NCBI GenBank assembly: GCA_946406115.1
Contig: OX291544.1
Coordinates: forward strand, 5,022,001 to 5,086,000
Direction of reading: 5' to 3'
From: Apoda limacodes
Lineage: Eukaryota > Arthropoda > Insecta > Lepidoptera > Limacodidae
Length of the DNA stretch: 64,000 bases
The stretch's first letter is position 1. Every line of letters starts with the position of its first letter. Below the pieces are notes generated by a model, which was not told the DNA's origin, ran no database searches, and saw only the letters and a list, made by a program, of their open reading frames with translations. Position numbers and translations under genes: made by a program. Shown in pieces: positions 32,965 to 44,386 of this stretch.

Positions 32965-33201
32965 GTATGCAAGCAGGATATGCTAATCGGCGACCGCCCA
33001 TTACTCGCCGCCCATATGCCGACGGTCGAAAATCGAAGAGACTCTCGCTCCAAGAAGGAAGAAGCAGTGTAAAACCCGACCGTACTTACTGTTGTGGGAC
33101 CTAAATTAAGAAAACGGATAAACAACACAATCGTGTTAGAAAAACTGAAGAACAAAGAGAAACAGAAAGTTGAAGTTTGGTCTCTGTCTACCCTAACTTG
33201 A
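32965..33201 (+). pseudogene. Unidentified 79-codon frame with one in-frame stop
   Basis: After an acceptor-like 'ATACTTTGCCAG' a frame runs through 'VCKQDMLIGDRPLLAAHMP' and 'ENRRDSRSKKEEAV', hits TAA at 33070-33072, then continues with 'NPTVLTVVGPKLRKRINN' and 'VLEKLKNKEKQKVEVWS' to TGA at 33199. The composition is basic and charged and looks coding, but I do not recognise the family. It may be a decayed exon or transposon fragment. Confidence 0.3.
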
Positions 33202-36200
33202 TTTGAACTTTTACTTGAAAATTATTATAAAGGATGAATTTACAGCGTTCTTCGAAAAATAAGAAATTGTTGAAAATGGTCTTTCAAAAATTTGGAAAGA
33301 GTGGGATTTGCGGTGTGAAAAGTTTACATAGCTTTCTTTGGCTGTGACAAAAAAACCAAAAATTACAATTTTAAATTTCAATTACAGTTTCCGAATTCCG
33401 AAGCTCTCGTTATTCCGTCAGAGGTAGGTATATTGCGCCTGAATAAAGCGTTAAATTTACAACTTGAATAGTTTGCAATGAGTTCCGTGGTAAAGGGCCC
33501 TGGTGTCATTTAAAATTGATCAAAATAAAACCACTAGTATGTTTAGTTCCTGTTTTATTGTTAGGTACTTTATGTCCATCAATCGTTTGATACATTTTAT
33601 TTAAAACATAAGTGCTTACCTAACCTTACAATGATTTGATGGCAAGTGATTACCTATCTACAATTTAACACACTACTTAGTTTGTGTAGGTACTACATAG
33701 TAGTAGTACCTACTTAAACAAATTATTTACAATCACAATTCTTCATAATACACAGGAGATAAATGTTAAATGCAGACTTATACACAAACATTTCGCGGGA
33801 CCAACATATGAAACGTTTTTTTCATCGCACTGTTCATAAGGGGTGTTAGCCAGCCAAGTGCAAACTGTTAATTATACATTTTAATCGGTTCTTATTAATG
33901 TCTTCGTAAAGTACCAACACAATATTCTCAGCTTTGTTGAGACTACATTCAGATGTATGTATGGATACCTACAGAGTATAGTCGATAACAAGTAGTTAGA
34001 TCTAGATATGTTTTTTGTGACTTAGGTTAGGTATATGCTAGAAAGTAAATGTTTTAAACTCGGTTGAAAGGGCTACTTTCCTGCCTATAAGAAAGTTACG
34101 TAATGTCACTTTTCGTCTGGGTTTAATTAATTTGAGTAGGTTTTTTTATATATGCGATGCACTGTTTTTTTTCTAATTTAAAATAGGTAAGTATAACTAA
34201 CCATGAATCTATGTGACCATAAGAAAAAATACTAAAGTATAGACTATCGGGTGAAACTCAGGAATGGATTGAAAGAGAAAGAAAGTGGTTTTAAGACTAA
34301 GATTTACTATCCACATCCGCTTTAAAAAGATTTTTTTTTCGAAAATAATGTATGTATATCTTGATGATATTTATCCATAGAAGCGGATAACCAGTGGCTG
34401 GATGGGATATTATAATGTGGGGGCATTGGTGGGGACACTCTTATGTACAAGAACTTTAGTCCTGCGTGACAAGGGATGAGCCTATTAACGCTACTTACGA
34501 TGCGGTGTATCTAGACTAAAATGGCTTTATATATGTCTTAAACATCGCATGCCTCAGCAGAATCCCCTGAAATCAAAAGTGACGAGCTTTGATTTTGAAG
34601 TCATAATACAAAGTAAAATAGACATAAAAATAAAAGACAAATAAACCTTTGAAAATTGTGGCAAATGAATGTTGTATAAAAATTGCACGTTACATTTACG
34701 GTTAGAAAATAATGGTTAAGCAAAGCATTTAACTATTTTAAAGTTAATTTTATCATTTTCAAATATTTCAATGGATTAAAAATATACATCAAAGAAAAAA
34801 AAATTAATATAAATGAGTCTTGAGACTAACATATTTTGAGTTACTGTAGTGAGACATCAAACAGTATTTTTGATTGTTCTATTCTAAGGACATAAAAGAT
34901 GTTTCATAAATTTTAAAATTTTCTTTATTTCATTCGCTAAACGATCAAAAATTATCATAGATTACTATTTATTATATAAGCAATGGGATTAAGGTGGTAA
35001 AGATATAGTTTATTTTTACATAACATTAATAATTTTGAATTATAATTCAAAAGTGTTCATCACAACCATTCAACTTACAAATGTCAGAGGACTTTCAAAA
35101 CATATCTTATAACAACAAATACGTAGATATTTCCTTTTGGAATTTGTCTTTAAACCACAGGTTCGGTGTTAAGGCGGGTTCACATACCCAGAATGGGCTT
35201 ATTTTATTGGGAAATTGCAAAAAGGTAAATAACAAGTTAGTTGTTCAGTTACATTACACAAGTCCTACATTTTCAGCTCGTTGTAAATTTAAGGAACGCC
35301 TACGTTATGTTTTAAAGTATATTTAGATATAGACACGAAAACTATACATACTTATTTCACTTTCAAACTATTCACAACCTTCCAATAAACTTATATTCTA
35401 AACTTATGGCAATAACTTTCGACAGCACTTTGCGAGAACATACTAGTTTTAGTGTGAATATAAGTACTACTTCCAAGCGGCCGATCGATATTGGAAGAGT
35501 ATGCTGTAAGATCAAGAGGTGGCCGCAAAAAAAACTGTCAATTTCTTAAGAGATGGAATTTTGACAGAAGCTAGAGTTAATCGTGACAATAATAAAAACC
35601 ACGGCAAAATCTGAACCTGCAACAAGGTGGAAGGACTTTCGTTCTGAAATGAGGCTCAAAACCTAAAAGTAGGGTTGCCATGAAAGTGGGGTGTCGTATG
35701 AAAAGGCTTTGTGTGCACATTCCCAAAATTTTCAATTTTATGGAGTAAAGTTGGACTTATTGCCAAAAATTACCGACACCACTATCTCGCAATTTGTGAG
35801 CCAAAAAATCTACAATAATTCAGGCTAATGAAAAATAATAATAATATATTTAACAAGAAAAATAAAATTTAACTTTAACAGTTTCTTTTAATAGCCACAT
35901 TTGACGACATACAGTAGTCGCGTCCGCTCGCCTCCTTTAAAAAAACTACGTCACTTTCCAAGTATACATTTTGTTAACAAAATAAAAGACCCACTGATAA
36001 CATCTCGCACTTAAAGTAGGATCATGAAAAGAAAGATCAGATTTACCTTGAAAAGCATTGTTACCATTTGTTAGACCTAATAGAAAGCACCCAATGTAAA
36101 TATTACCAGCAAAAATACCAGTGTAAATAGCCGCTAACTAACCGTTAGCTAACTCAGGCCACTACTTAAATCATAAAAGCGTTTTTCCATCACTGACTAA

Positions 36201-36403
36201 AATTCAATATATATCACTTATGGCAACATTTAGTTCATTTATTGCATTTCTACACTTAAAAACTAACATCACATATAAGTTGTCCGAAACTACACTTAAT
36301 GATGATTCACTTTTTATTGAGCGTTTATTTAATATCATTAGCTTTAATTTAAATCAGTCAAGTCTCCGCGGAGTCGGGAAGGAGTCGCGACGACCAAAGG
36401 GTC

Positions 36404-36513
36404 TCAGTCCGAGTCGCTCTCGTCATCGGACGACTCCGAATCGGAGCTGTCCGAGTGATTCTTCGTTATCTCGATGCAGTTGTCCACATCTGTCAGTCTT
36501 TTTAACGAACGAC
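36404..36513 (-). CDS. Terminal coding exon with acidic Ser/Asp/Glu tail, gene unidentified
   Basis: On the minus strand, a strong acceptor (T-rich tract then TTTGTGGCCAG) is followed at 36513 by two phase nucleotides and 35 codons ending in TGA at 36404. The peptide has 'RSLKRLTDVDNCIEITKNHS' and ends in a Ser/Asp/Glu run (DSSDSESSDDESDSD). Local CpG and GC content is far above the flanks, as for a conserved host exon. Upstream exons should lie at higher coordinates on the minus strand, but I could not identify any before the tRNA-Ala gene. The acidic end resembles casein kinase 2 target tails. Gene identity unknown. Confidence 0.5.
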
Positions 36514-38719
36514 CTGGCCACAAAGAAAAAAAAATCAATATTACACATTTACACCTTATGGTTATTTTCACATACCTATGTTTATTTCTACCGAAGTAAA
36601 TTAACTAAGGATAATTTTTTTTCACGCACCCCACTGGGTGTGGCATCGTTGGATAGGTTTTTGTAGATACATTTAAATATTTTCATCACACTTACTCGTG
36701 CAGGTAAAGCGGGTGCTAAGACCTTCATAGAACCCAGACGGGCCTATATCTGATTAAGTAGTATGTATAAGAGCTGATAAGCTGCAAAATATAAACTAGG
36801 CGCACACTGCAAGCGAGCAATTACTAGTTTTAACTTCAACAATAATTTAGTACCCGAGGACTGAGCTTTGACCTTTTTTAACAACGCCATCTATTGTCAA
36901 GTAGTTTACTTACATATACTAAAATAATATATATACTATATATATTACTACTCGCAAATAGATGTCACGAAGAGTTATATTTTTCAGTTTATCATTGCCT
37001 GAAAACATGGATAAAACAACGTTTTCTAAAAATGAAACCTAACTTGATCGATTTATCGCCTATGAAACACCCTGCGTACTAAATTTCATGAAAATCGTTG
37101 GAGCTGTTTCCGAGATTAGGATTATGTATTTTTATATACATATTTTATAATTGCTCATTTAAAGGTATTAGATTTATTCATAAATTATCTACATGGATAT
37201 CTAGTGGTAGTGTTTTTTTCTTTACTTCCATTTTGCTATTTTAATTGTTTTATGGTGAGTTTATTTATTCACCTTATATTTATTACTACGAAAATTAAAA
37301 AGTCGAACCATAATTCTCCTTACCATCCTTAAAACACAATGTACTATCAACTAACTTTTTGCGAGTTATCTGCTGCTGAAGTCGAAAATTTGCGTATTTC
37401 TAATTTTTTTACCGTGAGTTCTAAAAATAAATTTTTTGGTATCCGCAATAATTCTAATTTTTCGGAAACCTAGCGGCACGTAGGAACTTGGCCCGTATTT
37501 TCACCTACCTCAAAAACGGATGTTATAAATTCGACTCATTCGTATGTAGTATTGTTAGAATTGCACAATATGCATATATGTTAGTTAGTCTCTGTGGGCT
37601 TCTAAACATATGTTTATCAGTGTCAGTAGGTTTGTTTGTCTACGTATCTCAGAAACTAGTGACCGGATTTTAATTATTCTTTTTTTATCGAATTAGGTAC
37701 CTGTGACACAGCGATAGATAACTCATTATCTGTCCATAGCTTATCGCTACATCTCGATTACCGACGCGATTACGCATAGAACGTGGTTAGCCAGCAGCCC
37801 TTATCCCTCACGTACGTATACATATAGTTAAGTTAATGAAGTACTAATTAGTATATAAGAGAAGCTATAATTGTATACAACTCTCATTCTATATTCACTT
37901 TATTCTTAATCTCTATGCGACAACAGTGATTAAATACAAGATATAAGTACAATTTCTTTCCTTCAATCCTACGACCAGCCTGTTTATCTCGTTATGATAA
38001 TCTCGTTAATTCAACTTAGGAAACAGAGCAATTTTCAGCAAAATCGGTTCTATTACTGTTTAAGTGTGTAACCCAATCACTAGGTAAAGACGTGTCATCG
38101 GTTAAATGCGGCCCCCATATACATTTGCTTTATGGGCGTTAAACTGAAACTGTGACAAAAATATCTTATAAATAAGTAGAAATTAATGAATTACAGTTAT
38201 ATACATAAGATATAGAAATAACATACATAACATCACGCCTGTTTCCCAGAGGGGTAGGCAGAGACCAAAGACTGAATATAGAAAAATAAAGAAATTCTAT
38301 TACAATATTGCCCTAGCTTTATAGTTACTTAACATTTAATGAAATAAATTATGTTCCCGCTGCTAGTTGATCGGGAGTTATGGTGTAAAAATAGGAAAGC
38401 AAGAGAGGCGACAGTTGTTTTTTTAAAGCGATGTTTTAACAATTATCTTAAAACAAAAAAACGTAAGTTTCTTGTTAAAGAATGTCTAAAAGCATGTTAT
38501 TTTGGACAGTGGAATCAGTTTAAAAAACGAGCAGAAACAACTGCACATTTAAGTAGGGCGCAACCTTAAGGGTCAGCTCATACCCTAACGGCGCAATTCT
38601 AATGCGGAACTGATTGTGTGTATGTTACAGGACATCTTCGTCGATCCCTCATTTCTACCTATGTATGTATGTCCAAGTACACAAAAAATAAGATTTAAAC
38701 GTAAATAAAAACTTTTTGA
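36514..38719. other. Gene-free region with short repeat fragments
   Basis: It contains an RTE-tail-like fragment near 37080-37140 ('TTTCATGAAAATCGTTGGAG'), a hairpin motif near 37700-37760 ('TAACTCATTATCTGTCC' facing 'AGCTTATCGCTACATC'), and near 38235-38275 'ACGCCTGTTTCCCAGAGGGG', a common lepidopteran repeat block. A 72-codon frame at 38351-38569 has no recognised motif. Confidence 0.4.
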
Positions 38720-39225
38720 CAAAACAAAACAACCGGCTTCAAAAAGATGCACTAAAAGGTTAAAAATAATTACTTATTTCCAAAAGTCTAACCTGAATTA
38801 CAGTTTGAAGTTGGTGTTATGAAAGTAAAGAGTGTTAAACTGTAAGGTACATAGACACCAACTTCAAACTGTAATTCAGATCAGATTTTTGGAAATAAGT
38901 AATTATATTTACCGATTTAGTATATCTTTATGAAGCTGATTGTTTTTTTTTTAAAGTTTTTATTTTTTACTTTTGAGTGACGAAAGAATTCGTTTATTCG
39001 TAACAACATTTTTTTCGTACACTAAAAACATCGATACTCGTAACAATATTTCATACAATCATCAATATAAAGGCGTCTCACCAGTTCCAACTTAACACCA
39101 ATTATTTTTTTTTACCAAAAGATTAAGTTTTAAATTTACTACATTAATATGGGACCACCTTGAAAGTATACTATATAACAGGGGCCGGGGAATATGTCGG
39201 GGTTATCCTCCTTTTTTGAAGTCGG
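38720..39225. mobile_element. MITE-like element bounded by CGGCTTCAAAAA / TTTTTTGAAGTCGGTTA
   Basis: The left side (about 38731-38746) and right side (39205-39224) carry inverted 'AACCG(A/G)CTTCAAAAA' ends. Inside, 38767-38817 is the imperfect inverse of 38855-38905, separated by 37 bp, so it forms a stem-loop. The right half of that hairpin ('AGGTACATAGACACC', 'AATTCAGATCAGATTTTT') is also found near 6880-6930, so the module is dispersed. No coding frame. Confidence 0.55.
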
Positions 39226-39535
39226 TTAAAAAATCACTCCGCCTTTACAACCCCACTAAATTTTTTTCATTAAAAATTTGCAGCAAAGATATGAAACAAT
39301 TTTTTTTTTACATTCCACATTAAGATCAAGAGAACACTTACTTAAGATCAATGTTCCACACCGTGCACAAGTTTGTTTTTAATTTTTTGTCGAGGTTTTA
39401 TAGGCGGTGTAATTTTTTTATATTTTTTTTTAAATTTAGGAAATTATCGAAACATCAATACAATAAGTTTTTAATTTTAATACGTTCAACTTTTAATTAT
39501 ATCATCAAGTCATTGATTTCGGTTTCACATCTATC

Positions 39536-39607
39536 GGGGATGTAGCTCAGTGGTAGAGCGTTCGCTTTGCATGTGAAAGGCCCCGGGTTCGATCCCCGGC
39601 ATCTCCA
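39536..39607 (+). tRNA. tRNA-Ala (anticodon TGC)
   Basis: A 72-nt intronless gene. The acceptor stem GGGGATG pairs with CATCTCC (two G-T pairs at most), the D stem is GCTC/GAGC, the anticodon stem TTCGC/GTGAA encloses loop TTTGCAT with anticodon TGC at 39568-39570, and the T stem CCGGG/CCCGG encloses TTCGATC. The A box (TAGCTCAGTGG) and B box (GGTTCGATCCC) are intact. A run of five T at 39610-39614 gives the pol III stop. It reads UGC for alanine codons. All stems look functional. Confidence 0.95.
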
Positions 39608-39614
39608 ACTTTTT

Positions 39615-41200
39615 GTTCTTTTTATAAATGTAAAATTATTTTTAAGACCTAAGAAAGGCAAATTGCGACGTTATAAATGTTATTATGTCTCATTGTCATA
39701 GTAGGACAATGTTATCTAATAAGATTGTCACTGTTGTCAAGATCTCAATGAGTGTGAATTTTAATTTATAAAACCGCTTTTTATGATTGATTACGTTAAA
39801 ATTTATATGTTTTATAAATACGGTAAATTTTTGAAAACAAGCTGTATCTTATGACTAAAAACTTTTGTATGACAGCCGCATAAGGTTTAATAAAACGAGA
39901 CTTTGGCAAAACTAACATTTACGTAGAATCATAGCTAGGGCTTCCTATACCGCAATCTATCTTCAATCTTAATATTTGCAGGACAGAAATTTTTCAGTCC
40001 TGGAAAATTTCTGTATTTGTGGTATTCCTCTTATAGAAACTACTCCCGAGAGCGATAACCCAAAACGATAAGCCCTTGACCGTTGGGCGCTATATTGGCT
40101 GAGGATCCTTTAGAGTCTCGCCCCAAAAAGCCCGGTGAAGCAGTAATGGCTGCAACAGCTAACTGCAGTGTCAGTTCAGAAAAAATATATATATAGAAAC
40201 TAATAGTTATTTAAGGTACCTAAACAAAACTATGAAATAATAATTGGCAAATTTACTTTTACATTTTATAATTTCAAAATTATTTATAATCTAAAACTCT
40301 TATTAGCAATATCTGAATTAAAATGTTTGCGAAGAAATAATAACATATAGAGTGGCATCCACCAAACTACCTATTATAGAATCAAGTAGTAATACAGCCA
40401 ACAGGGAAAAAACATTTCGATTCCCACGTTTTGGACCCTTGACACCTCTGGCTTGCACCACTGGTAGTGTAAAAGGTTTATTTAACCAACAAATAGTGTT
40501 GTCACTTAACTAAATGAATAGTGTTGACGCAATGAATATTTGCTTAGTATAACCTATTCTTTGTAAATAAAAGATACTGTAGGAACTGAATTTCATATTA
40601 AGTCAGTCATACCGGATAATAAATGTACAAGAAGTTGGTTATAAGGGGCCATTCATTTATTACGTGGGACGATTTAGGGGGAGAGGGGGGTCGACCATGT
40701 CTTATTGAAGTGAAAACTTCTTTAGCGGCGCTGTGCACTTTTTTTGTGATGGGTAAAAACTGTTAAACTCGCGTCAGGTCACGTGTCCTGATCGAAAATT
40801 CGTAAGATGTCACTCGCGTTAGGACACGTGACCTTTATTAACATTAGGTTAGTTTTTATTTTTAGTATATGGCGATTATGAGTAGTACAGGGAGGTTGGA
40901 TATGGGATTTTAATTCTATGACACATTGAGCTGTCAAATATACAACGTCAAAAAAGTAAATAAACAAAAGTTATTATTTTTAATAAATAAATATGGATAA
41001 GAAGTGATGGGAAGTAAATAGCGAGTATGTTTTCACTTCTGCCGGCACTCCCGGAGTGCAACCCGTTTTTTTATTCTTACAAGGGGGTGGGAGGGAGTCT
41101 CGATAGTTCTTACGTAAGATCACAAAAATGCGCAAAGTTAAAATTATACATTGAAAGTACCGAGTACCGAGGTTCGCTCGGATGCACATATAAGTAAAGG
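39615..41200. other. Gene-free stretch
   Basis: No exon recognised. At 40634-40690 the sequence GGGCCATTCATTTATTACGT followed by G-rich tracts resembles the outer part of some insect DNA transposons. A loose inverse 'ACGTAATAAAT' appears at 43063-43073, but I cannot establish a matching pair. Confidence 0.35.
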
Positions 41201-41262
41201 ATTTCCATTTCCATAGCAACGGACCCGCGCCACCCGCACTGCGACTCCCGAAATCTCCCCGC

Positions 41263-41270
41263 TTGTCCCT
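41263..41270. repeat. Left target-site duplication TTGTCCCT of the hAT element
   Basis: Identical to 42253-42260, which immediately follows the right terminus. Eight base pairs is the size made by hAT transposases. Confidence 0.9.
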
Positions 41271-42252
41271 TAGGGTTGCCAGATGGCCGGGATTTCCGGG
41301 ATTGTCCCGGAATTTTGCGTGTTGTCCCGTGTCCAGTAAATTTACTTTGCTGTCCCGGAATGAAAAAATACTTGTTTTTTTCACAAAGTAAAGTCAAACC
41401 AAACATAGCGTTTTCGCGCTGTTGAGGGTGAGCAGCTGACTTTGCGTTGCTCGCAGAGTCGCAACCCGCGCTCCCCTCCCCACCATGAACCGCAAGTATC
41501 GCCCGCGCGCGGTTCATTCTTGTTTTGTTTTTGATTCGGAGTGGATGTAAAATATTTATCAACATGGATGCACTATGTTTACCATCAACGAGTCAGAAGA
41601 GATTCACGGGTTTTAATGACAGATGTTTAAATGATTCTGATTTTAAAGACTGGATTGCAAAAAAAAATGAGTTTACAGCAGTTTGCAGAATATGTAACAC
41701 AGAAATCGCAATTCAGTATGAAGGTCGCCGCGCATTGACAGTAAGTTGCTGTTTCTACTAATTAAAGATCCCTAACACTGTGTACTTATTATCGTTGAAA
41801 TAGTTAAAGCATTATATTGCGATGATAAGCCCTGCACTTGCAGTTTTTTCATTGAATTTAAATAGGGGATTAAAATGCTGTTGTGCATTTTATATTTTAA
41901 ATACTAGTTTGTAGATAGATAGATAAGCACTAGATAAAAGTAAGATAAAATAATTTAGTGGGGGTGTAGGTATTGTAAAATACATCTGTTTTTGTCATTC
42001 AGTTTCTATTTAAAATTCTTTTTTGTTTTAAATAATTTGTGATGTTAATGTTCAAAGTTTAATATTTAATTAAGCCTTGAAAAGTAAGAAAGTTATTAAA
42101 AAGATTTTTTACAAAAAAAGGTTTTTTTTTCATCAACCTACATTTCTAGGTCATTCCTAGTTAGTTTAGTCTCGGACCGGAGATCACATCTTGATTCCTT
42201 TCCAGGCCCTAGAAATGTCCAGGAAATGATTGGGCTGGACCTGGCAACCCTA
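41271..42252 (+). mobile_element. Non-autonomous hAT transposon (982 bp) with TIRs and 8-bp TSD
   Basis: The ends TAGGGTTGCCAG (41271-41282) and CTGGCAACCCTA (42241-42252) are perfect 12-bp inverted repeats, flanked by the direct repeat TTGTCCCT on both sides. Subterminal CCGGGATT/TCCCGG motifs lie next to the left end. The interior keeps one transposase-type exon with a BED-like finger and then has no transposase catalytic region, so it is an internally deleted derivative. Joining the flanks at one TSD copy restores the reading frame of the surrounding pseudogene, so it inserted into an exon. Confidence 0.9.
41564..41740 (+). pseudogene. BED-type zinc-finger first exon of a hAT transposase
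   Basis: Inside the hAT element, an ATG at 41564 opens 59 codons ending at a consensus donor GTAAGT (41741). The peptide has 'FTGFNDRCLNDSDFKDWIAK' followed by 'VCRICNTEIAI', the first Cys pair of a BED or related finger. This order is usual for N-terminal exons of hAT transposases and their relatives. The matching His pair would be in the next exon, which is missing because of the internal deletion. Not functional alone. Confidence 0.7.
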
Positions 42253-42260
42253 TTGTCCCT
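42253..42260. repeat. Right target-site duplication TTGTCCCT of the hAT element
   Basis: Exact copy of 41263-41270, directly abutting the right terminal inverted repeat. Confidence 0.9.
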
Positions 42261-43139
42261 CCAGACAACGAAGACGTTGGAGAAATGACAGATGTATTAG
42301 ATGATCAACATTGATATAAAAGACATGTGCAAGAGTCCCAATACTTTTTACAAATTGTAAAATGCACTAATAAGAAATGCTGTGGTGATTTAAGGAGTGA
42401 TATTCGTAAAATCCTTTCGCAAGGGTTTTTTCCTCCACCATACCCTTTAAGAAGTGAACATTCGCTCATATTTCCCTCCCCAGAGGATGTTAAAGCATCC
42501 GATCACCTTGCATCTTTGTTTGTGCGACAATCATTAAACATGGAGGTTCAGGCCCTATTAAAGACAGTTCCTTACGATTTTTAATGTCCATCAAAACAAG
42601 ATGCGCTCATAGAAAGAATTTGTTTAATATGCTCTAAATACTGTGCGTCGAAAAAGGCAGCGCAACTTCACAATAAACTTCATGGCCGTATTACAAATTT
42701 TGGAAAAGAAAGAGCTTTAGCCATATATTCAAGGCGAGGCAAAGAAGTTTTATGCCGCATCGGGGCTAATGTGGAATGGGTGGACGTCGACGACGTCACA
42801 ATATTGCATAATGAACTAGAAGCAACACCTATTATTAGAGATGTTCCAGTGGCAGATCCACTTTCTGAGTGGGTTTTGAGCCACCTGGACTGAAAATCTT
42901 ATGTAGGTAAAATAGAATGATTAAACCAAAGTTTATTACTAACAAAAATAAAAAGTATTAGTTCCTTTGTCAGTACAAATAAACATTACTAAAAATTGTC
43001 ACTTTGTAAAATAAACATCAAAACTAACCAAACGTGTATTAAGTTTTCCTTTTAAATTCTTACGTAATAAATATTAAACAGGGGGGGAGGGGGTTGGCCT
43101 ATTCTTATTTTTTATACATACCTATATTAAATACCTACT

Positions 43140-43275
43140 TACATATTATCCATAGAAAATAACCACTCTCAAGACAAATAATAAGTGTTTGTATTGAGCG
43201 GGAATCGAACCCACGCCCCTCCATTCAGCTGTCGGGAGACGGGTCATTACCTACGGAGCCGATAAAATGTAAGAT
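43140..43275 (-). repeat. tRNA-headed SINE
   Basis: On the minus strand, GGCTCCGTAGGTAATGACC resembles an A box and GTGGGTTCGATTCCCGC is a good B box, followed by a tail 'TTATTATTTGTCTTGAG'. The same tail wording appears after the tRNA-like unit at 46350-46475. The stems do not close as a real tRNA, so this is a SINE, not a gene. Confidence 0.55.
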
Positions 43276-43429
43276 AATTTCCCCATTGAACCCCCCAATT
43301 TATAAGTGGTCATTTTTTATAATAGAATCACGGTAATTAGGTCTAAATGGTGATAGACAAACGTCCGCAAGCGACCATTTTATACCAGTGCGCAACTGAT
43401 TGGGCTCGAGAATGATGTGTGAATACTTC

Positions 43430-43545
43430 TCTTCAATCCCGCAAATACAGCGGGATCCCGAAACTCGTAATCCCGCATTGAAAATGACGCGGAATCTTGA
43501 TATCCCGAGATTTACAATACCGGGATTGAAAGCCCTAATCATAGC
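43430..43545 (-). repeat. hAT-like terminal fragment with repeated CCCG motifs
   Basis: On the minus strand it begins TAGGGCTTTCAATCCCGG and carries several GCGGGAT/CGGGAT motifs, typical of subterminal repeats in insect hAT elements. No matching opposite end was found, so it is only a fragment. Confidence 0.4.
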
Positions 43546-43690
43546 AATTGATGAAGGATATTCGGGGTATATACACATACAGACCTAATAAAAAAAAATT
43601 AACTAAAAAAATCTACTAAAAAATAATTCCAACTAGACTGAGCTTACCTTGTTGTCGAATGTCATAAATTATTTGGTATGAAGATGACGC

Positions 43691-43840
43691 TTATTGGGAA
43701 CAGTCTCGAGCTATTCTGAATCTGGAATTCGGGAGAAAAATTTATGCAAGTACATTTCCGGGTTTCGAGAGGTAAATCAGACTTTCATACATTTTTGTAT
43801 TAAATTCCAGAGTTCGAATAGCTCGAGGCTTTCCCAATAA
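43691..43840. repeat. Foldback element with about 39-bp arms
   Basis: 43691-43729 is the imperfect inverse of 43803-43840. The shared core includes TTATTGGGAA, CTCGAGCTATTC and CTGGAATT. The loop is 73 bp. Noncoding. Confidence 0.6.
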
Positions 43841-44386
43841 GTTCCAAGCTTTGACCGTATGTCTTTTTTATTGTACGTGTAGAGATCTCATAAGGTAGGT
43901 CCCTAATACATACATATGTAAAACGAATATCAATGAAGTGATAGTGCATTATAATATGAATTATAACTATTAAAGGTATAATTTATACCTTCAGAACTAC
44001 AAATTTATACATACTTAGAGAAAATCCGCACCATGCCTTGTGAAATGGAGTATTGTTTACTTACATAATCTAAACAGGATGTAAACGGTAGATTAAATAC
44101 ATTAGATAATGCCACATAAAGTTAGTAAATAAATAAGACATGCAGAACGTAACATAAGAGAGGGAGGGAGACGAGAATAATAAACGTGGACTATAGGTAC
44201 GGTTGTAATTATAGATTGTTAGCAAACATCATCTATAAAATTAATCAAATTGTTATTTACAAAAAGTTAAATTTATTTAAAATATAATTGGTAACTGCAC
44301 ATATAAATGTTACGTTAAACAATTAAAAACGCATTACAAAACAAAATGTTCTAGCTAGACTCATCGTAAAACAAAAAAAAGTCACT

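Larger units (their letters stand above)
31700..36400. other. Long AT-rich, largely gene-free region
   Basis: The only items of note are a tRNA-like SINE head at 32445-32540, an unidentified broken frame at 32965-33201 and an isolated 81-codon frame at 35081-35326 without a recognised motif. The remainder shows no exon pattern, RNA gene or clear repeat boundary. Confidence 0.4.
41210..42893 (+). pseudogene. Unknown protein with a C2H2 finger, split by a hAT element
   Basis: Left of the hAT insertion the frame reads to 'TPEISPLV', and right of it 'PPDNEDVGEMTDVLDD' continues in the same frame. It then passes a TGA (42312-42314), 'VQESQYFLQIVKCTNKKCCG', 'FFPPPYPLRSE', 'LKTVPYDF' and a TAA (42582-42584), followed by 'ERICLICSKYCASKKAAQLH', a C-x2-C-x12-H-x3-H finger completed by NKLH, and ends with 'PLSEWVLSHLD' at a TGA (42891-42893). 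I recognise the FFPPPYP and PYDF blocks as features of an uncharacterised family in arthropods and other invertebrates; the function is unknown. Two internal stops plus the insertion make it a pseudogene. The 5' part is not visible. Confidence 0.6.

Noticed and set aside
35081..35326. Small gene of 81 codons
   Set aside because: Has an ATG in fair context but no recognised motif, no splice or homology support and AT-driven composition.
38351..38569. Small gene of 72 codons
   Set aside because: Basic, Lys-rich frame without a known motif; cannot be told apart from chance.
40634..43073. Larger transposon bounded by GGGCCATTCATTTATTACGT and an inverse
   Set aside because: Only about 11 bp match at the right side and no target duplication was found, so the pair is not supported.
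43140..43275. tRNA gene on the minus strand
   Set aside because: The B box is good but the acceptor and anticodon stems do not close; the tail is shared with other SINE copies.
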